From NCBI GenBank assembly GCA_029449245.1, contig JANATF010000003.1, positions 62,001-126,000 on the forward strand: a stretch of 64,000 bases of DNA. Reading direction: 5' to 3'. Positions 57,607 to 64,000 of this stretch are shown piece after piece; the first letter of the stretch is position 1, and each line of letters starts with the position of its first letter. The position numbers and the translations under genes were made by a program. The notes under the pieces were generated by a model. That model worked only from the letters and a program-made list of their open reading frames with translations. It ran no database searches and had not been told where the DNA came from. This DNA comes from Mortierella alpina (taxonomy: Eukaryota; Mortierellomycota; Mortierellomycetes; Mortierellales; Mortierellaceae).

Positions 57607-60349
57607 ATGCCGCCCATCAAGGTGCCGCGCTACCTGCAGCCGGACTTTGACCCCTTGAAGATCAAGATGGACGCCATACGCGAGATCCTCATCAGTCACA
57701 ACATCAGGGCACCCACAGGAACAGTCAAAAAGCAAGAGTTGATCGATCTGTTTGAGCAGCACATTCGACCACAGGCATCAGCTCTCAGGAAATACTATGA
57801 GACCATCGTGCCATCGGAGGAAGGCATCGTCAAAGTCCCACGCTCATCCACGACGACTCTAGCATTTGGGCATTCAGATTCTGAGGCCACCTCCTCGCAG
57901 GCAAGCACCGGAAAGACCAGTTCTGCGGCGTCCAAGCAACGCTCAGTTGAGAGGAATCATCGCAGCGGCGACCTCGCACCACCACATTCATCACACTCTA
58001 ATGCAGTCAGGAAACAGGTACTACAGGAATCGAGTTCACCACACCCATTTCCAAACTTTTGGCACTAATAACCTTTTTGCATTTCTTGCTTTCATAGACT
58101 GAACGGAACATAAAACCTTCGGGAAAAACTGCCACAGGCGTAAAGTCACCAAGGACCAACGACAGCATCAAGGACGTAAAGCGACCCGATGAAACAACGC
58201 CGCGAGGGAAGGAGTGGACGCACACTTTAGTCAACCAGAGGACCAAGAGCAAGGTACTTTTATCTCCCAAAAGCAGCGCCGAACACGCCGAAAGACACTC
58301 TATCAGCTCCTGTCCTTAACGCTCTCACTTGCTTACAATTAGACTGGCCTAGAAGAGATGAAGAAGGCACGAGCAGAGAATTTCTCAAACGAAAACCCAT
58401 TCCAGAGTGGCGGCGAGTCAGATAGACGGAGGAGGCGATCAAAGTCGCGTGAAAGTGCTTCTTCGGGATCATCGCGCAACACTTCCAGATCCAGGAGTTC
58501 GCATACGATATCATGCGGCCAGTCTCGGGATCGCAGCCGAGACCAGGAAAGCAGCGCCCACTTTGATGGGTCGAATCAACCCTTCGTGTTGAAAAAGTTC
58601 AAGTCCACGCCAAAGTGCTCAGCCTCGCTATTGGAAATCGAAAAGAGGCCATACCCAAGTTCGCCGCTACTCGCAAAAAGTCAGCGCATAGGAATCATCA
58701 CCCTACCTCAGCCCAAAGTTATACAAGTACCAAAGTACACGCCTCCCTCGAGAAGCAAGTCTAACAGAGACCACCATCGTTACAACCTTGGACCTCTACG
58801 GATATTGCTTTATATTCTCCTCTTCCTATACACCCTATGGTACCGGCAAACACGCCTCGATATTGGATTTTGTACACCCTCGACCATGCACTCCAAGAAG
58901 GCCGACACAAGGGTTTTATGTAAGTAGTTCGTAGAGTCGACGAGGCATCCGCCTTTACAGGTAATGAAGATTAACCCTCCTCACAATGATTGTCGTATAT
59001 CTACTTTATAGACCAGCAAGCACAATCATGGCTTTATCCAACTTGCATTCCCTGCCCAACTCGTGCCACGTGCCAAAGCCCGCATTCAGAGCCACGTTGT
59101 CCTCCAGATTACTCCCTGCGACCCCGTGTGCTCAGCTTTGGCGGACTTCTTCCGCTGAGCCCTTTCTGTGGCCTTGATAATCTGGACGAGTACCAGAGCT
59201 TACAGGTGGCAGACGCTGCCGAAAAAATTGTACATATCAAGGCTGGATCACAGGAGTGCAAAATGTATAGTCGGCCACCCATGTCTCCTCGACTCCTTGT
59301 GGGTCAACGAATGTCTCTTGAGGAACTCAAGTCGGACATCGAGTCCATGAAACATGTAAGTTTGCTCCGCGGATCAAAATGCTATTCCATCAAGAAGCGC
59401 TAGTAGGGATCCAAACCATACCATTTTCTATGATAGTCGAGCGTATCTAAAAAGGACTTTGACGAGTACTGGAATCTCGCGCTAAGAAAACTTTATGGCA
59501 GGACGGACAGCCTCGTATTCGAAAGAGTCAGCGGGTAATGAGACACAGACAATGCTCTTGGAGACACAGACAATGCTCTTGTAATCTAATGCTGTATTTT
59601 ACTCCATCATACTGATCTGCTTTCTTTTCAATTACTCCTAAACGATAATAGTACTGTTTACGTGCGCTCTCTAAACCCCAGCAGGCCCTTGAAATGTCGA
59701 CTTCGCCATGCCATCGTGGGATGGTTTACCAAGTTCTGGCCACACATATTAAGTATGTGCAAACTGAGGGAGACTAGTACGATGTGCTGTCAGATTCAGA
59801 CCACTCAACTTCGTTTTCTTTTTTATTCTGCTCTCGCGGTTAGGCATCCTCTCGACTCTGCTGGCAGGGTGGCTAGCCCTGTGTGAGATCTCAAGGAGAC
59901 GTAGAGAGTCCGCGATTATCAGCAGCATGGTTGGCAAAGTATTGGAGAGACTCCAGGAGCAAGCGCGTCAAAACGACGGAAACATATTTCAGTCGATCGC
60001 GGATTTGTTTGTGTTCGAGATGGATCTTCGTGATACTCTTTTGACGGATGTGGAGCCTTGTCAGCACGAGGGACTATGGGCGAAAGTGGCCACTGCTGTT
60101 GGGAGTCATCCCCGTGTGCGCGAGGGGATGCAGGAGCTGCAAGGAGACGTCTACCGTGTGTGGGAGTGGAGAGCAACATCTAATTCGTCGAGCAGCAAGA
60201 ATACTTACAGTGGCAGCACTCACAGCAGCGCCACTCGTAACAGCAGCGGTAACAAGGAGCCCAGCGCCAGGACCGGTCATGCAAGCAATAGCCCCGAGCA
60301 AGATTTGGTCGCGTACCCGCGTCTTCAAGATCAAGGCAAAGCCACATAA
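57607..60349 (+). CDS. HEH1: Inner nuclear membrane HeH/LEM-like protein (Heh1/Src1/Lem2)
   Basis: Seven exons, 57607..58017, 58098..58253, 58343..58919, 59012..59355, 59437..59534, 59652..59752 and 59844..60349, encode 730 residues. Residues 7-55 form the HeH fold (YLQPDFDPLKIKMDAIREIL and GTVKKQELIDLFEQHI). A basic Ser/Arg-rich linker follows (SDRRRRRSKSRES), a likely nuclear import and retention signal. The first membrane helix is RILLYILLFLYTLWY near residue 340. The lumenal part has the Cys pattern LYPTCIPCPTRATC. The second helix spans an exon junction (WPHILS then ILSTLLAGWLAL). The MSC winged helix follows, ending LWAKVATAVGSHPRVREGMQ and VWEW. Such proteins tether chromatin and recruit ESCRT-III to seal the nuclear envelope. 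Confidence 0.92.
59540..59581. repeat. 21-bp exact tandem duplication in HEH1 intron 5
   Basis: Two exact 21-bp copies at 59540-59560 and 59561-59581, starting six bases inside the intron from the donor at 59535. Confidence 0.95.
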
Positions 60350-60434
60350 ATGTTCACACAAAGTCGGATTCGCCCACTACAATCTCATTTCACGCAACCC
60401 CACCCTCTGACTACACACTCACACACATACCCTC

Positions 60435-61397
60435 ATGGACGACCACGCACCACTGGAGAGCGCAGGCATCGAAGAGCCTCTGGATCTCGTTCGCCTCTCA
60501 CTAGACGAGCGCATCTACGTCAAGCTGCGTGGAGACCGCGAGCTGAGCGGCAAACTTCATGTAATTCGCCTCTCCGTCTCCTTTTGGCGGCGATGTAGCT
60601 TCTTTTTCAACAATGGCTCTACAGCGGCAAACCTCTTGCCAATGCTATTGGTCAATACCTTCGGTGCAGCCAGCTGATCCCATTCATCCTTTATTCTCGC
60701 AACTATGGCAACTAGGCATATGACGGTCATTTGAACATGGTGCTTGGAGATGTTGAGGAGACAATCACAGTTGTGGATGTCAATGACGAGACGATGGAGG
60801 AAGTTATCAGGGTAAGCAAAGCGCTTTGAGAAACAACATAATGCCTTGTCAAAAAGCAGCACGATTTCAATGCGGAATAAGAGCAGGATTCAACAGCAGG
60901 ATGCACTCAAGCAGGAATATATAACATCAGTAAAGAGCAACAGGCGCCAACACCCAGAGTTAGAAGAAGGCCGCCTTGATCGCCATGTTGATCAGCTCCA
61001 TGGAGTGGCGGAGAGGAGACTAGTAATGGTTGTACTCCAAAACGGACGCTCTGCAGGCAGGGAAATACGGCATTCTATGACTGCAAATATTCGCAAGACA
61101 AGGAAAGAGCCGTCCATGAACGCGACATCCCATACAAAGAACAGGATCATGACTCTGTGGAGAATTTGCAAATCGGTGCTGATCGCGATACCCTCTTCTG
61201 CTCGCCTAGATCGTCAAGAGGAACTGTGAAATGCTGTTTGTTCGTGGCGATGGAGTTATTCTCGTAAGTCTCGCGCCTTTTTGTTACGGTTTGCGTTGCT
61301 GCCCCTGATCCGGCTACAACTAGCAAATAAGATATCATGGGACTGACAATCGCTTGCTATGCTATGGCCTTTAGGTATCACCTCCTTCCCGCGCATA
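60435..61397 (+). CDS. LSM3: U6 snRNA-associated Sm-like protein LSm3
   Basis: Four exons, 60435..60560, 60716..60811, 61210..61263 and 61374..61397, all in phase 0, encode 99 residues. The family block [20 protein letters not shown] is followed by the Sm1 motif ending [16 protein letters not shown] and the Sm2 motif [18 protein letters not shown]. LSm3 is part of the LSm2-8 ring on U6 snRNA and the LSm1-7 ring in mRNA decay. The start is 85 bp after the HEH1 stop on the same strand. Introns take up two thirds of the gene. Confidence 0.95.
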
Positions 61398-62712
61398 AGC
61401 CATCTGGAGTGAACGTTAGGACAAGGCGAATATGCGTCTCGTGGAAGAAGGCAAAAAACTGTACACAATAAACCACATTGACAGCTTTACTTAAGTGCAG
61501 CATTATCACAGATCAGGAATCGCCACCACTTCTATCAACAATAATACGATCAATTCGGGAGTTATGGACAAAGAGGAGCAGAGCAATAGGTGCCTTGCTG
61601 TTTGCTTGTCTCTGAGTAACGGTATGGTGTTCCTCGAAACCCTCGATGGAGCTTGACCTTTTGTCCTCGAGGATCTCTGGCTGATGTCTGCATCGAATCA
61701 ATGGACAATCACTACAAAGCCAACAACACCAAGGCCATACATACATGAGCACGCTATATCGATTGAGGGCCAGTGCGATCTATACCACTGACCGGCGAGA
61801 GACTTGTCTGACTGGTCAAGATGCGCAGAATACAAAGAGTAGATGTCGCCAGAGTACTTGAGAAAAGCCTGCGCGAGCTAGGCGAAGATGTCATCCAAGA
61901 GTGTTATGATAGGGTCGTCCGGGCTGCCTCTTGACGCAACAATCCAGCGGTCTAAACAGCTTTGGAAATGATCGAGCCGAAGGACGTCCTTGTTTCTGTT
62001 CAGGAGAGGCATGAACACTGTATCTATACTGGCAAGCAAGCTGAAGGATCTCTCCAATTGCCACATTCAAAAGGAGTTCACCCTCCACCTCTCACTCACT
62101 TGTGTTCCCTGTTCACACTATCTACATTCCCAAATGCTTGTCGTGCACCTCAATGCACATGCAATTTCGCTAGGGTAGAAACTTGGGACACAACACATTA
62201 GCCTGGAGACACAAAAGTCCACAACAACCTTTTCCTCACACGCGAGAGCACACAACAGGAACTCTATGCTGTTTAATCTAACAAGCCAGCCAGGAGATGA
62301 CTTGTACGGAGACTACAGCCTTGGTCTCTTGCATTTGCATGACGGACTTATTACTCAGATTTGACAGCCTCGCAATATATAATATATAATGTGGCAAGGG
62401 GTTGGAGCAGGAGTTCTCTCGGCGCAATATCCCATTCCAATGGTTTGCGGTCTGGCACGTTTTCCACACGACCGCAAAGCATAAAAAAGAAAGGTTGCAC
62501 GCCCAATGAAAAGAAAAGGCCCCGACTCTCTTTTTCGTACCCTGCCTGCCTCGTCCTTATTTTCTGGTTGTGCATCTCTTTTTTTTTTCTTTTCCCTCTC
62601 TGCCTCATTCCTCACACTTACTCCATTGGCACACATTTTCAACACCTCTCCTTGTCCTTGGCCCTTGTCTCATCAGTCTAAACTTTATATCCCTCATATA
62701 TCTCCTCCACTC
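61398..62712. other. 1.3-kb intergenic region with protein-like fragments
   Basis: The left part is the LSM3 3' UTR. A short plus-strand frame (61821-61934) and antisense minus-strand frames (61878-62066 and 61513-61752) have protein-like composition but no recognised family. They could be a decayed gene or element. The right end is T/C-rich upstream sequence of the next gene. Confidence 0.35.
61821..61934 (+). CDS. Doubtful short ORF, 37 codons
   Basis: An ATG-initiated frame encodes a charged, helix-like peptide beginning MRRIQRVDVARVLEKSLREL and including GEDVIQECYDRVV. An in-frame stop lies three codons upstream. The opposite strand is also open here, so the coding strand cannot be decided. 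It could be a chance frame or the remnant of a larger gene. Confidence 0.2.
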   Translation: MRRIQRVDVARVLEKSLRELGEDVIQECYDRVVRAAS

Positions 62713-64000
62713 ATGTCACAGCCCCCGGCCGCCGCCTCGCCCCAGTCACTCCTGTGGGAGGCCTTTCGCGCAGACCCCTCCGCCAGCGACCTCTATCTCC
62801 CCGACAGCCACATTGTCTTTTTGCCCACGGGCGCGGGAGCAGCAGGCGAGAAGCTCATCCGCGACTTTTATCAGTCGGGTGGCTATTCGCATCCAAAGAA
62901 ACTCGCCGTCGAGGAAACAACCATCCACCGCACCGTGGGCGTGTCCTCGGCCGTCGACGAGGTCGAGGTGACGGTCAAGTTTGCCTCGGGAGCTGGAGGC
63001 TGGCTCCTACCCGGCATTGAACCACATCACCTCGAGGACCTGACGATCACGTTCCCCTTGGTAAGGAAGGATAAGCAACAGCAAAGCAGAGCGAAACGGA
63101 AGAACACAGGAACACACACACACAAACATGCGAGCGTGTGTGCGCGCTTTTTTTTTTTTTGATGAAAGGAAGGAGTGTGAATGCATATGGCTAATTTTTT
63201 GCCGCCCATTTTTTTTTTTTGTTGAAAGTCGCGCAACACTTTTTTTTAATATTGTTTTACAATGTTCAAGGGTCCGATATGCGATTGCAGAGAATATATG
63301 TGGGGCCTAGCTGCATGGATGCATGGGGCAAGGGAGGAGCATGAATATTAGAGGCATTCATATCTGCTCCAGCTCGCCCTCATTTCGCTTGGGAGTTTTT
63401 GTGTTTTTATGAGCATTTCTCTGTCCATCATGTAATCAATCTGCAGCGAAATGTGAGAGCCACAGAGCCTGCGTGATGGTTTGGGGGGGTCAGGCAGGGG
63501 TTGTCGAAGCGCTGGTGTTGTCTTTTTTCTTGCGCGTAATATGTTCTTCTCGTCTTTCCAGTTCCCCAGACCAAGTCTCAGGACGAGGACGAGGATCTGC
63601 CCTCTCTCATGATCCGAACACTATACACTGTACCATACGGCTGCATACTCATCTCGAAACTATATCCGATGCCTTTTTCCGCGTATCCATAGGTGATAAG
63701 TGCCTCATTCCACGAAGACCACATCGCCAGCGTCCGCTACATGTGGGACAACGCCAGTGTGCTGAAGATGGTCCGACTCATTGGCTCGAGACACTCGTGG
63801 CCCATCGTCGCAGAAACCCAGGTGGACGCCCTTAGGAGCCCGTCTCGTTTCCGCTTGAACCCCTATGGCAATGCCACCTCGAGCACTGCTGGCTCGCGTC
63901 CACAGACCGGCGTAAGGATACCACTGGGCGACCTGGTCTTTTTTTTTTTATTCTTTCGATAAACCACATTTTATACAGCCTAACCAAACCTGTCCTCTTT
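62713..64000 (+). CDS. NTF2-like (SnoaL-like) protein, 3' end beyond window
   Basis: Visible exons are 62713..63060, 63570..63629 (start and end tentative) and 63693..63911, with a GTAAGG donor at 63912, so the rest lies outside the window. The read is at least 209 residues. An N-terminal helix (PQSLLWEAFRADPSASDLYL) is followed by a cone-like alpha+beta fold: GEKLIRDFYQSGGY, HRTVGVSSAVDEVEVTVKFA, DLTITFPL, and ISASFHEDHIASVRYMWDNASVLKMVRLI. This fits the NTF2-like superfamily of small enzymes and binding proteins. The function is unknown. Intron 1 is 509 bp and T-rich. Confidence 0.65.

Overview
This is nuclear DNA of a fungus. Every recognisable gene is eukaryotic, nearly all are broken by introns with GT..AG ends, and the set includes fungal wall and lipid genes: a Crh-type GH16 protein with a CBM18-like module, a Kre9/Knh1-like GPI protein, a secreted LPMO-like protein, a Tgl3/4/5-type patatin lipase and a HeH/Src1 inner nuclear membrane protein. 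Several genes that most Dikarya lack (FAM114, L2HGDH, METTL22, a GNPTAB-like Stealth protein) together with moderate intron density point to an early-diverging lineage, most likely Mucoromycota/Mortierellomycotina. The lineage is inference, because there is no rRNA in the window. No tRNA, rRNA, CRISPR array or intact transposon was seen.

Layout, left to right. 1-6.7 kb: the 3' part of a Stealth-domain phosphotransferase gene (minus; its C-terminus lies beyond base 1), then three closely packed plus-strand genes: METTL22-like methyltransferase, YjbQ/UPF0047 and L-2-hydroxyglutarate dehydrogenase. 8.3-16.2 kb: secreted LPMO-like protein (plus), FAM114-family protein (minus), membrane-anchored GH16/CBM18 protein (plus). 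16.4-26.2 kb: the large THO2/THOC2 gene and a RING-H2 ubiquitin ligase (both minus). 26.2-28.3 kb: gene-poor, with one doubtful secreted ORF. 28.3-39.8 kb: Lys5/AASDHPPT phosphopantetheinyl transferase (plus), WBP2-like GRAM protein (minus), MAD2 (plus), patatin TAG lipase (minus), G-protein beta subunit (minus). 39.8-42.4 kb: gene-poor and microsatellite-rich. 42.4-47.6 kb: Kre9/Knh1-like GPI protein (minus), ribosomal protein eS1 (plus), monoacylglycerol lipase (plus). 47.8-57.4 kb: BAR-PH-ArfGAP protein, an unrecognised acidic protein and WDR33/Pfs2 (all minus). 57.6-64 kb: HeH/Src1 protein and LSM3 (plus), then an NTF2-like gene that runs off the right edge.

Several genes act on shared processes but do not form a cluster. 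Nuclear RNA handling: THO2 (mRNP assembly and export), WDR33 (3'-end processing), LSM3 (U6/decay). Wall and surface: LPMO-like, GH16, Kre9-like. Acylglycerol breakdown: patatin TAG lipase and monoacylglycerol lipase. Membrane traffic: ArfGAP and FAM114. Divergent pairs WBP2/MAD2 (277 bp) and WDR33/HEH1 (211 bp) probably share promoters.

Exon joins were worked out by hand from reading frame, splice sites and similarity to known families. Where the joins close in frame over a whole conserved protein I am confident. The THO2 tail, the ArfGAP 5' end, the MAD2 exon 1/2 junction and the NTF2-like exon 2 are less certain and are marked.
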